Assembly: GCF_049705945.1 (NCBI RefSeq) | Contig: NZ_JBNAMV010000004.1 | Location: 496,001-560,000 of the forward strand | DNA length: 64,000 nt | DNA from: Salarchaeum japonicum_A | GTDB lineage: Archaea > Halobacteriota > Halobacteria > Halobacteriales > Halobacteriaceae | Direction of reading: 5' to 3' | In this document: piece by piece, positions 57,371-64,000 of the stretch | Layout of the letters: each line of letters starts with the position of its first letter | Numbering within the stretch: the first letter of the stretch is position 1 | Notes under the pieces: generated by a model | The model's input: the letters and a program-made list of their open reading frames with translations, nothing else | What the model was told of the DNA's origin: nothing | The model's database searches: none | Program-made: the position numbers and the translations under genes

Positions 57371-58846
57371 ATGGAACGGCGGAACGCGCTCACCGTCGCG
57401 GGCGCGCTGGCGCTCACGGCGCTGGTGGCGTTCGGACTGTCCGCGGAGGGCCTGTCCACGACCGGCCGGTACGCGCTCGCGACCGCCGTGTTCGCGGCGG
57501 TGCTCTGGGTGACGGGCGCGCTCCCGCTGTCCGTGACCGCGCTCTGCGTGCCGATACTCCTCACCGCGCTCGGCGTGTCGTCGATGGAGGGAGCGCTCTC
57601 CGGCTTCGCGGACCCAATCGTCTTCCTCTTCCTCGGGACGTTCGTACTCGCGAGCGCGCTCCGCGACCACGGCATCGACCGCGTCGTCGCGTTCGCGCTC
57701 CTCCGCCGAATCGGCTCCACTCCCCGGCGAACGGTGTTCGGCGTGATGCTGGCGACCGCGGTGCTGTCGATGGTCATCTCGAACACGGCGACGGCGGCGC
57801 TGATGGCGCCCGTCGCGCTCGGCATCGTCGAGTCCACGGACGGCGGCCGGAACTTCCGGGTGGCGATGCTGCTCGGCGTCGCGTACGCGGCGTCGGTCGG
57901 TGGCGTGGCGACGCTCATCGGCACGCCCCCGAACGCCATCGTCGTCGGCCAACTCGACGACCTCCTCGACGTGACCGTCTCCTTCGCGGACTGGCTGCTC
58001 GTCGGCGTGCCGCTCGCCGCGGTGAGCCTCCCGGTCGTCTGGGCCGCCCTCGTCGCGCTCTTCCCGCCCGACCTCGACGCGGACGCACTCGCGGCGACCG
58101 ACCACCCCGACGTTCCTCCGCTCGACGCCGACGGCCGCCGCGTCGCCGCCGTGTTCGCGCTGGTCGCCGGCCTCTGGGTCGTCGGCGGCCTCGGCTTCCT
58201 CGTCGCGGACTTCCTCCCCGCGGGCTGGCACGTCACGCTGTTCGGCGGCGCGGACGACTCCGCGCTCGGCACGCTCGGCCACCAGGGCGTGCTCTACTAC
58301 GCGCTCGTCGGGCTGCTCGCCGTCCCTCTCCTCGTGCTCGCCGGCGTCGCCGACGAGGACACCGTCAGCGACATCGACTGGCCGACGCTCCTCCTGTTCG
58401 GCGGCGGCATCAGCCTCGCGGACGCGCTCGGGGAGACCGGCGCGACCGAGTGGCTCGCCGGCGCGCTGTTCGGCGACCTCGCCCTGCCCTCCATCGTCCT
58501 CCTGCTCGCGGTCGTCGCGCTCGTCACCGTCGCGCTCTCCGAACTCGCCTCGAACACCGCGACCGTGGCCGTGATGGCGCCCATGCTCGTCGGCGTCGGC
58601 CTCGCCGTCGGCCCCGCGTTCGGGATGACCGGCGCGGAGGCCGCGACGTACCTCGCGGTCGGGAGCGCCGCCGCCGCGAGCTTCGGGTTCGCGCTCCCCG
58701 TCGCCACCCCACCGAACGCCATCGTCTACGGCACCGGCGCGGTCACCCGCGGAGAGATGTTGCGCGCCGGCGTCCTCCTCGACCTCGCGCTCGTCCCGAT
58801 TCTCACCGCCGTGCTCACCGCGGTCTTCGCGGTCGTCGCGTTCTAG
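57371..58846 (+). CDS. SLC13-family (DASS) sodium/anion symporter
   Basis: A 491-residue membrane transporter of the divalent anion/sodium symporter type, carrying sulfate, phosphate or dicarboxylates with sodium. The two inverted-repeat halves each carry a SNT motif: SNTATAALMAPVALG (about 137-151) and SNTATVAVMAPMLV (about 395-408), each with a following IGTPPNAIVVGQ or VATPPNAIVYGTG loop. About 12 helices are visible. The exact anion is undecided. The 5' region faces the XRE/DUF2178 operon (99 bp). Confidence 0.88.
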   Translation: MERRNALTVAGALALTALVAFGLSAEGLSTTGRYALATAVFAAVLWVTGALPLSVTALCVPILLTALGVSSMEGALSGFADPIVFLFLGTFVLASALRDHGIDRVVAFALLRRIGSTPRRTVFGVMLATAVLSMVISNTATAALMAPVALGIVESTDGGRNFRVAMLLGVAYAASVGGVATLIGTPPNAIVVGQLDDLLDVTVSFADWLLVGVPLAAVSLPVVWAALVALFPPDLDADALAATDHPDVPPLDADGRRVAAVFALVAGLWVVGGLGFLVADFLPAGWHVTLFGGADDSALGTLGHQGVLYYALVGLLAVPLLVLAGVADEDTVSDIDWPTLLLFGGGISLADALGETGATEWLAGALFGDLALPSIVLLLAVVALVTVALSELASNTATVAVMAPMLVGVGLAVGPAFGMTGAEAATYLAVGSAAAASFGFALPVATPPNAIVYGTGAVTRGEMLRAGVLLDLALVPILTAVLTAVFAVVAF

Positions 58847-59367
58847 GCGACGCCGCGCAGGAGTTCCCCGACAGCGAACGCGACGCTCGCCGCGAGCATC
58901 CCGACCGCGAACACCTCCAGTCCGGTCAGGTACCAGCGCCGGTCGGTGACGAGCGCGCGCGACGCTCCCACCGCGAAGAACGCGACTGCGGTGAGCGCGA
59001 CCGACACCGGGAACGACCCCGCGAACCCGAACAGGTAGGGGAGGAGCGGGGCGGTTCCGGCGACGACGAACGCGGCGAACGTCGCGAGCGCCGTCCGCGT
59101 CGGCGACTTCGTCCCGGTCGTGTGGCTGCCGAGTGTGCGCTCGTAGTCGCGTTCGGCGCGCTCGCTCAGGAAGTTACTCATCCCCATCGAGAAGCCGTCC
59201 ACGAGGAGGTTCGCGACGCCGAGCACGACCACGATACCGGGGTCGAGCGCGGCGCCGGTGACGCCCGCGACCACGGCGAACGTCGTGACGATGCCGTCGT
59301 TCGCGCCGTACACGAACTCGGGCAGGTACGACCCCACGTCGTTCACGTCGTCGAAGGCGTCGAGCAT
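58843..59367 (-). CDS. VIT1/CCC1-family metal transporter
   Basis: A 174-residue membrane protein with about five helices. The family signature is FVYGANDGIVTTFAVVAGVTGA near the N-terminus (about 18-39), followed by LGVANLLVDGFSMGMSNFLSERAE, the cytoplasmic loop with conserved Gly, Met and Glu residues. The family moves iron or manganese across membranes. It has its own TATA-like GTTAAG 24-30 nt before the ATG, overlapping the dapE stop, so it need not depend on the dap operon. It overlaps the SLC13 stop by 4 nt. Confidence 0.82.
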   Translation of the reverse strand: MLDAFDDVNDVGSYLPEFVYGANDGIVTTFAVVAGVTGAALDPGIVVVLGVANLLVDGFSMGMSNFLSERAERDYERTLGSHTTGTKSPTRTALATFAAFVVAGTAPLLPYLFGFAGSFPVSVALTAVAFFAVGASRALVTDRRWYLTGLEVFAVGMLAASVAFAVGELLRGVA

Positions 59368-59397
59368 ACGCGAGAATCAGACGACTGGGCCTTAACG

Positions 59398-60441
59398 CTA
59401 CCCGACGAGTTCGGCGAGCGCGTCGGTGACGATGTCCGCGGCGCGTTCCACGTCGGGGAGTTCGACGTACTCCTCGCCGGAGTGGGCGACGGCGAGGTCG
59501 CCGGGGCCGAAGACCACGGTGGGCGCGTCGGTCGCGAAGTAGGAGGCTTCGGTGGCGGCACCGAACGGCCGGGGTCGTCCCGCGCCCGCGGCGACGAGCG
59601 CGTTCACGACGCTCGCGTCGCTCGGCGTGTGGAAGGCTTCGAGGAAGGGCGTAGTGCGCTCGGCGCGCTCGACGGTGACGGTCACGTCGTCGGGCACCGA
59701 GACGCCGACGTGGTCCGCGAACCCCGCGAAGAACTCCGCCTCCGTCTCGGGCGGGACGCTCCGCCGGTCGAACGTCACGACGGCCTCGCTCGGCACGCGA
59801 TTCGTCGCCTCGCCACCCCGGATTTTGGTGGCGACGAGCGTCGGCGGCCCCAGTTCGTCGTGCCTGCTCGGGCCGTGCTCGGCGTCGTAGGAATCGATGG
59901 CGTCGAGCACGGGCGCAGCGGCGCTGATGGCGTTCGCGCCCTCCTGGGGCTGGGCGGCGTGCGCGCCTTCGCCCTCGATGGTCACGGTGCCCTGGAAGCG
60001 CCCGCGTGCGCTCGTGCAGGCGGCGAGGCCCGTGGGTTCGCCGACGATGTAGCCGTCGACGTCGTCCAGGTCGAGCGCGTGCGCGCCGGTCGAGTCGGTC
60101 TCCTCGTCAGGTGTGACCGCGAGCGTCACCCGGCCCGACGCGGGAGTGACGCAGTCGAACGCGGCGAGCAGCGCGGCGAGCGGTCCCTTCGCGTCGCACG
60201 ACCCGCGGCCGTGGAGCGTATCGCCCTCCAATCGGGCGGGGACGTGCGGCGGAACGGTGTCGATGTGCGTGTTCAGCACGACGTGCGGTCGGCCCGACCC
60301 GCGCGACACGAGGACGTTCCCGGCGTCGTCAACGCTGGGGTCGTGCGCGGCGAGTTCGTCGAGGAGGAGCGCGCGCATCGCGTCCGCGTTCTCGTGGGAG
60401 GGCGTGCGGACCGCGCGTTCGAGGAAATCAGTCGGGTTCAC
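59398..60441 (-). CDS. dapE: Succinyl-diaminopimelate desuccinylase-like M20 peptidase
   Basis: A 347-residue M20-family deacylase. Metal ligands are visible: LNTHIDTVPPH (His), GRGSCDAKGPLAALLAAF (Asp), and TPDEETDSTGAHAL (two Glu). The dimerisation domain starts after GEPTGLA. It is the last gene of the dap operon, overlapping dapF by 4 nt, which supports the desuccinylase role. Haloarchaeal members can also be called [LysW]-lysine hydrolase-like, but the adjacent dapD favours the succinyl-DAP pathway. Confidence 0.88.
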   Translation of the reverse strand: MNPTDFLERAVRTPSHENADAMRALLLDELAAHDPSVDDAGNVLVSRGSGRPHVVLNTHIDTVPPHVPARLEGDTLHGRGSCDAKGPLAALLAAFDCVTPASGRVTLAVTPDEETDSTGAHALDLDDVDGYIVGEPTGLAACTSARGRFQGTVTIEGEGAHAAQPQEGANAISAAAPVLDAIDSYDAEHGPSRHDELGPPTLVATKIRGGEATNRVPSEAVVTFDRRSVPPETEAEFFAGFADHVGVSVPDDVTVTVERAERTTPFLEAFHTPSDASVVNALVAAGAGRPRPFGAATEASYFATDAPTVVFGPGDLAVAHSGEEYVELPDVERAADIVTDALAELVG

Positions 60442-61262
60442 GAGTCCATTCGGCGGACGGGCGTCGGTTCGGCCTCACCGTCCCCGACAACGGTCGTGGG
60501 GCCGCGGAGGACTGCGGTGTCGCCGTCCAGTTCGATGGTGAGCGTGCCGCCGGGCGGCGACACCCGAACGGTGGTGTTCTCGGGGACGCGGCCCTCGCGG
60601 GCGGCGACGACCGCGACAGCGACCGCGCCCGTCCCGCAGGACTCGGTTTCGCCCTCGACGCCGCGCTCGAACGTCCGCTGGCGGAATCCCGCCTCAGTTT
60701 CCTCGGCGAACGTCGCGTTCGCGCCCTCGGGGAACCGGTCGTGGTGGCGAATCGGGGGCGCGTCCGCGTCGATGTCGATGGCGTCCACGTCGTCCACGAA
60801 CGCGACCGCGTGCGGGACGCCGGTGTTCACGGCGGTGACGGTGTAGCCCGCGACGTCCTCCCGAATCAGGGGCTCGTCGCCGGTGACGGGGACGGCCGCG
60901 GGGTCGAACGCGGGCGCGCCCATCTCGACGGCCACGTCGTCGCCGTCCACGACCGTTCGCCGGGTGCCCGCTTGGGTGTCCAGCATCACTTCGTCGGCGT
61001 CGGTTCGCGCGGCGACCCAGCGCGCCGCACAGCGCGCGCCGTTCCCGCACATCGCCGCGGTGCCGCCGTCCGGCTGGACGAGCGTCATCACCGCACGCGG
61101 CGGCCGGGTGGCGTCGTTTATCGCGAGGAAGAGCACGCCGTCGATGCCGAGGTCGTCGCAGAGAGACACCGCGAACGCGCTTCGGTCGGGGACGTGGTGT
61201 GCGTTCGCGTCGACGATGGCGAAGTCGTTGCTGGTGCCGTGGTAGATGTCGTAGGGAATCAT
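60438..61262 (-). CDS. dapF: Diaminopimelate epimerase
   Basis: A 274-residue enzyme converting LL- to meso-diaminopimelate. Both catalytic cysteines are visible: MCGNGARCAARW (about 70-81) and SCGTGAVAVAVVAA (about 218-231). YHGTSNDFAIVDA is the N-terminal substrate-binding segment. Length matches DapF (about 275). It overlaps lysA by 4 nt and dapE by 4 nt. Confidence 0.93.
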   Translation of the reverse strand: MIPYDIYHGTSNDFAIVDANAHHVPDRSAFAVSLCDDLGIDGVLFLAINDATRPPRAVMTLVQPDGGTAAMCGNGARCAARWVAARTDADEVMLDTQAGTRRTVVDGDDVAVEMGAPAFDPAAVPVTGDEPLIREDVAGYTVTAVNTGVPHAVAFVDDVDAIDIDADAPPIRHHDRFPEGANATFAEETEAGFRQRTFERGVEGETESCGTGAVAVAVVAAREGRVPENTTVRVSPPGGTLTIELDGDTAVLRGPTTVVGDGEAEPTPVRRMDS

Positions 61263-62479
61263 GCTTCGTGGGTGGTGAGGTCCGCGAGCGTCTCGCGCCG
61301 GCGGACGAGGCGGTCGTCGTCGCCGTCGAGCGTGACGACGGCGGGCCGGGGACGGGAGTTGTACGTGCTCGCCATCTCGACGCCGTACGCGCCGGCGTTC
61401 CCGACGGCCAGGAGGTCGTCGCGTTCGACGCGCGGGAGATCGCGGCCGGTGCCCAGGACGTCCGCGCTCTCGCAGACCGGGCCGACGACGGAGGTCGAGG
61501 CGGTGACGCGGTCGGCGGCGTCGGGCGCGAGACTGCGGACGGCGTGGTAGGCGTCGTAGAGCGCGGGCCGAACGAGCGTCGTCATACCGGCGTCCACGCC
61601 GGCGAGCAGGTCACCGTCGGTCTCCTTCGTCGTGTTGACGGTGGTGAGGAGGACGCCGGCGTCCGCGACGAGGTAGCGCCCGGGTTCGATGGCGAGGTCG
61701 ACGTCGAGGCCGGCGAGCGCGTCACGGGTGGCGTCCGCGACCGCGTCGAGGTCGAGCGGAGATTCGGTTTCCCGGTAGGGAACGCCGAACCCGCCGCCCA
61801 CGTCGATTCGGTCGAGCGGGACCGGGCTCTCGCTCGCGAGTTCGGCGAGCGTCTCGACGACGGTGCGGTGGTCGTCGAGGTCGCTCGCGTCGAGCAGGCC
61901 GCTGCCCGTGTGGGCGTGGAGCCCGCGCACGTCGAACCCGCGGTCGGCGGCGTCGGCGAGCACGCCGTGCACGCGGTCGCGGGGAATCCCGAACTTCGCG
62001 TCCGCCCCGGTCGCGACCTCCGCGGAGTGGCCCGCGCCGACGCCGGGATGGACGCGCACGAGCACGCGGCCGGTGAACCCGCGCTCTTCGAGCCGGTCGA
62101 GCGTGTCCGCGGAGCCAACGGTGACCGTCGCGTCCGTCCCGGCGAGCCGGTCCACCGCGTAGTCGAGATCGCGAGCGGGCGGATTGACCGGCGTGTAGTG
62201 GACGTTCTCGGGAGAGTAGCCGGCGTCGAGCGCGCGCTTCAGTTCGCCGGCGCTCGCGCACTCCGCGCCAGCGCCCGCCTCGCGGAGCGTCGTGAGGGCG
62301 TGTCGGCCGGCGTTCGCCTTCACCGCGTACAGCACGTCCGCGTCCGGAAACGCCCCGCTGAGCCGCCGGTAGTTCTCGCGGACGCGGTCGTGGTCCAGAA
62401 CGTACAGCGGCGTGCCGTACTCGTCGGCGAGCCGTCGGAGCCGGGTGTCGGACCAGTCCGCGAGCCGGCGGACCGTCAC
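61259..62479 (-). CDS. lysA: Diaminopimelate decarboxylase
   Basis: A 406-residue PLP enzyme making lysine from meso-DAP. The PLP lysine is in YAVKANAGRHAL (about 51-62). VGGGFGVPY binds the phosphate, EPGRYLVADAGVLL follows, and VGPVCESADVLG carries the catalytic Cys of the partner subunit. C-terminal NAGAYGVEMASTYNSRPRP is standard. It overlaps dapD and dapF by 4 nt each. Confidence 0.94.
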   Translation of the reverse strand: MTVRRLADWSDTRLRRLADEYGTPLYVLDHDRVRENYRRLSGAFPDADVLYAVKANAGRHALTTLREAGAGAECASAGELKRALDAGYSPENVHYTPVNPPARDLDYAVDRLAGTDATVTVGSADTLDRLEERGFTGRVLVRVHPGVGAGHSAEVATGADAKFGIPRDRVHGVLADAADRGFDVRGLHAHTGSGLLDASDLDDHRTVVETLAELASESPVPLDRIDVGGGFGVPYRETESPLDLDAVADATRDALAGLDVDLAIEPGRYLVADAGVLLTTVNTTKETDGDLLAGVDAGMTTLVRPALYDAYHAVRSLAPDAADRVTASTSVVGPVCESADVLGTGRDLPRVERDDLLAVGNAGAYGVEMASTYNSRPRPAVVTLDGDDDRLVRRRETLADLTTHEA

Positions 62480-63294
62480 CGGAGTTCGTCCTCCCGCTGG
62501 CTGGCCTCCAGCGTCTCGTTCTCCAGCTCGGTCGCGACGACCGCGGGCTTGTACGCCGCGCCCGGGATGAGGTCGTTGTCGCTCACCGAGGACTCGACGA
62601 ACCGCGCGAACGCGCGGCGCTCCGGCGGGAGTTCGCCGTACAGCACCTCGTCCTCGACGAGGTCGTAGACGGGGATGCGGGGCGAGAGCAGGGTGTTCTC
62701 GCCGACGACGGAGTTCTCGCCGACGACGAACCCGGAAGTCACCCGGCAGCCAGCGCCGAGGCTCACGCCGTCCTCGACGACAACCGGCGCGCTCTCGACG
62801 GGTTCGAGGACGCCGCCGATGAGCGTGTTCGCGCCGAGCTTCACGTCACTCCCGATCTGCGCGCACGACCCGACCGTGTCCGCGGAGTCGACGAGCGTGC
62901 CGTCGCCGACGTACGCGCCGACGTTCACGAACGAGGGCGACATCATGATGGCGTTCGACCCGACGTACGCGCCGCGGCGGATGACGGTGGCGTCGGGCGT
63001 GTTCCGGGTGCCGCGCTCGCCGAGGTCGTCGGTGTCCCGCAGTGGGAGCACGTCGTGGTAGGTGACGCCGCCGTGCTCGCGGGGTTCGGTCGCGCGGAGG
63101 CCGAAGTTCAGGAGGATGCCCTGCTTCACCCACTCGTTCGCCTCCCAGGTGCCATCGGTCTTCTCGGCGGCGCGTATCTCGCCGGCTTCGAGCGCGTCGA
63201 GGAAGGCGTCGAGCGTGTCCTCGGCGTCGCTGAAGGAGGCGTCGTCGTTCTGGTGGCGCTGCCACAGGTCGGTGATTTCGGTTTCGAGTGTCAT
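62476..63294 (-). CDS. dapD: Tetrahydrodipicolinate N-succinyltransferase
   Basis: A 272-residue acyltransferase using succinyl-CoA. The N-terminal helical domain (LETEITDLWQRHQNDDASF) is followed by a left-handed beta-helix of hexapeptide repeats (about 105-225, for example GAYVGSNAIMMSPSFVNVGAYV and GANTLIGGVL). The sequence GAYVGDGTLVDSADTVGSCA is characteristic of DapD. Its 4-nt overlaps with dapB and lysA show tight translational coupling. Confidence 0.93.
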   Translation of the reverse strand: MTLETEITDLWQRHQNDDASFSDAEDTLDAFLDALEAGEIRAAEKTDGTWEANEWVKQGILLNFGLRATEPREHGGVTYHDVLPLRDTDDLGERGTRNTPDATVIRRGAYVGSNAIMMSPSFVNVGAYVGDGTLVDSADTVGSCAQIGSDVKLGANTLIGGVLEPVESAPVVVEDGVSLGAGCRVTSGFVVGENSVVGENTLLSPRIPVYDLVEDEVLYGELPPERRAFARFVESSVSDNDLIPGAAYKPAVVATELENETLEASQREDELR

Positions 63295-64000
63295 AGGTCG
63301 GCTGCGATGTCGGAGAATCGGTAGTAGTCCGGTTCGGCGTCCTGTACGAATCGGGCGGCGTCGAGCGCGCCGGCGGCGAACACGCCGCGGTCGCCCGCGC
63401 GGTGCGTGAGTTCGAGTGCTTCGTCGTTGCCGGCGAGGAGGAGTTCGTGCTCGCCCGTGATATCGCCGGCGCGCCGGGCGTGCACGCCGATTTCGCCGGG
63501 CTGGCGGGGCGCGTCGCCCTCGCGTCCGTGTACGCGCTCACCGGCGTCCTCGCGCTCCGATTCGACGGCGTCGAGGATGCGCTTCGCGGTGCCGCTGGGA
63601 GCGTCGCGCTTCCCGTTGTGGTGGGTTTCCGTGAGTTCCACGTCGTACTCCGGGAGCGCGGCGACCGCGGTGCGCGCGACGGAGAGCAACGCCTGCACGC
63701 CCCGGGAGAAGTTCGCGCCTCGAACGAGCGGGATGGATTCGCCGGCGTCGCGGAGCGCGGTTTCCTCCGCGTCGCTGAATCCCGTGGTGCCGGTGACGAC
63801 CGGGACGCCGGCGTCCGCGGCGGCTTCGACGTACGCCACGGCGGCCTCGGGGACGGTGAAGTCCACGACAGCGTCCGGGTCGTGCTCGGCGAGCGCGTCC
63901 GCGAAGTCGGCGGGCGCGACGACCGGCTCGTCGATGTCGGCGTCGGCGGGCGTTCGGGAGACCTCGAACGCGACCGAGCAGTCCCGGGAGCGGGCGGCTT
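63291..64000 (-). CDS. dapB: 4-Hydroxy-tetrahydrodipicolinate reductase (partial, 5' end beyond window)
   Basis: The frame is open to the window edge, so the N-terminus with the NAD(P) motif lies outside. Visible parts: AVVDFTVPEAAVAYVEAAAD, VVTGTTGFSD, RGANFSRGVQALL, and the catalytic ETHHNGKRDAPSGTAKRIL with the His pair and Lys. It reduces HTPA to tetrahydrodipicolinate, the branch point of lysine synthesis, and supplies the substrate of the downstream DapD. A GTG at 63866 is not the real start because conserved sequence continues before it. Confidence 0.93.
   Translation of the reverse strand, partial: AARSRDCSVAFEVSRTPADADIDEPVVAPADFADALAEHDPDAVVDFTVPEAAVAYVEAAADAGVPVVTGTTGFSDAEETALRDAGESIPLVRGANFSRGVQALLSVARTAVAALPEYDVELTETHHNGKRDAPSGTAKRILDAVESEREDAGERVHGREGDAPRQPGEIGVHARRAGDITGEHELLLAGNDEALELTHRAGDRGVFAAGALDAARFVQDAEPDYYRFSDIAADL

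Noticed and set aside
63291..63866. dapB taken as a complete short gene starting at GTG 63866
   Set aside because: Conserved dapB-like sequence continues upstream to the window edge and the Rossmann motif would be missing; the gene is partial.

Overview
The window is a GC-rich, gene-dense stretch of haloarchaeal core chromosome. The protein set shows this: a zinc-ribbon/cyclin-type TFB, an archaeal CPSF/beta-CASP nuclease, glycerol-1-phosphate dehydrogenase, a geranylgeranyl reductase, deoxyhypusine synthase, archaeal-type ProRS, a PGF-CTERM surface protein, HalX and DICT proteins, Tat signal peptides, and very acidic proteins throughout. Many genes have a TATA-like hexamer 24-30 nt before the start codon, as expected for leaderless haloarchaeal transcripts. 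Family-level placement (Halobacteriales, perhaps Halobacteriaceae) is inference. I found no rRNA, tRNA, CRISPR array, insertion sequence or integrase.

Layout. 1-9.4 kb: a uracil-DNA glycosylase family protein, an MBL hydrolase, an amidohydrolase, an MscS channel, an O-methyltransferase, a PGF-CTERM surface protein, a tautomerase overlapping a PfkB kinase, small membrane proteins and a geranylgeranyl reductase. 9.4-17.2 kb: glutamate dehydrogenase, a glycerophosphodiesterase, an RNase H-fold exonuclease, a Tat-exported DyP-like plus P19-like pair (probably iron/heme related), deoxyhypusine synthase, then a less GC-rich patch with one lipoprotein. 17.2-24.9 kb: PfkB kinase, phosphoglycolate phosphatase, DICT protein, Xaa-Pro peptidase, Hsp20, MFS transporter, haloarchaeal conserved proteins. 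24.9-33.4 kb: signalling and transcription: PanE, a HalX response regulator, USP, TFB, a tandem pair of degenerate receiver-HalX proteins, and a large REC-PAS-PAS-GAF-histidine kinase. 33.4-46.9 kb: aCPSF1, ProRS, glutamate synthase large subunit, an epimerase, EgsA, a flippase-like protein and an S9 peptidase. 46.9-57.3 kb: glycosyltransferase, methyltransferase, a FolC-FolP fusion, a PurN-PurH fusion divergent from PurB, an acyl-CoA dehydrogenase, and an XRE/DUF2178 pair behind a double palindrome. 57.4-64 kb: SLC13 permease, a VIT1/CCC1 protein and the lysine (DAP) operon dapB-dapD-lysA-dapF-dapE, whose first gene runs off the window.

The genes give a coherent metabolic picture: two routes of ammonium assimilation (glutamate dehydrogenase and glutamate synthase), purine and folate one-carbon enzymes close together, lysine through the succinylated DAP route, and archaeal lipid backbone and saturation enzymes. 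The most interesting unexplained structures are the tandem palindromic operator before the XRE/DUF2178 operon, the two adjacent HalX proteins whose receiver domains have lost the phosphorylation site, the permease-less DyP/P19 Tat pair, and several precise inverted repeats sitting on promoters (upstream of the glycerophosphodiesterase, the gene at 23569, tfb, gltB and the glycosyltransferase).
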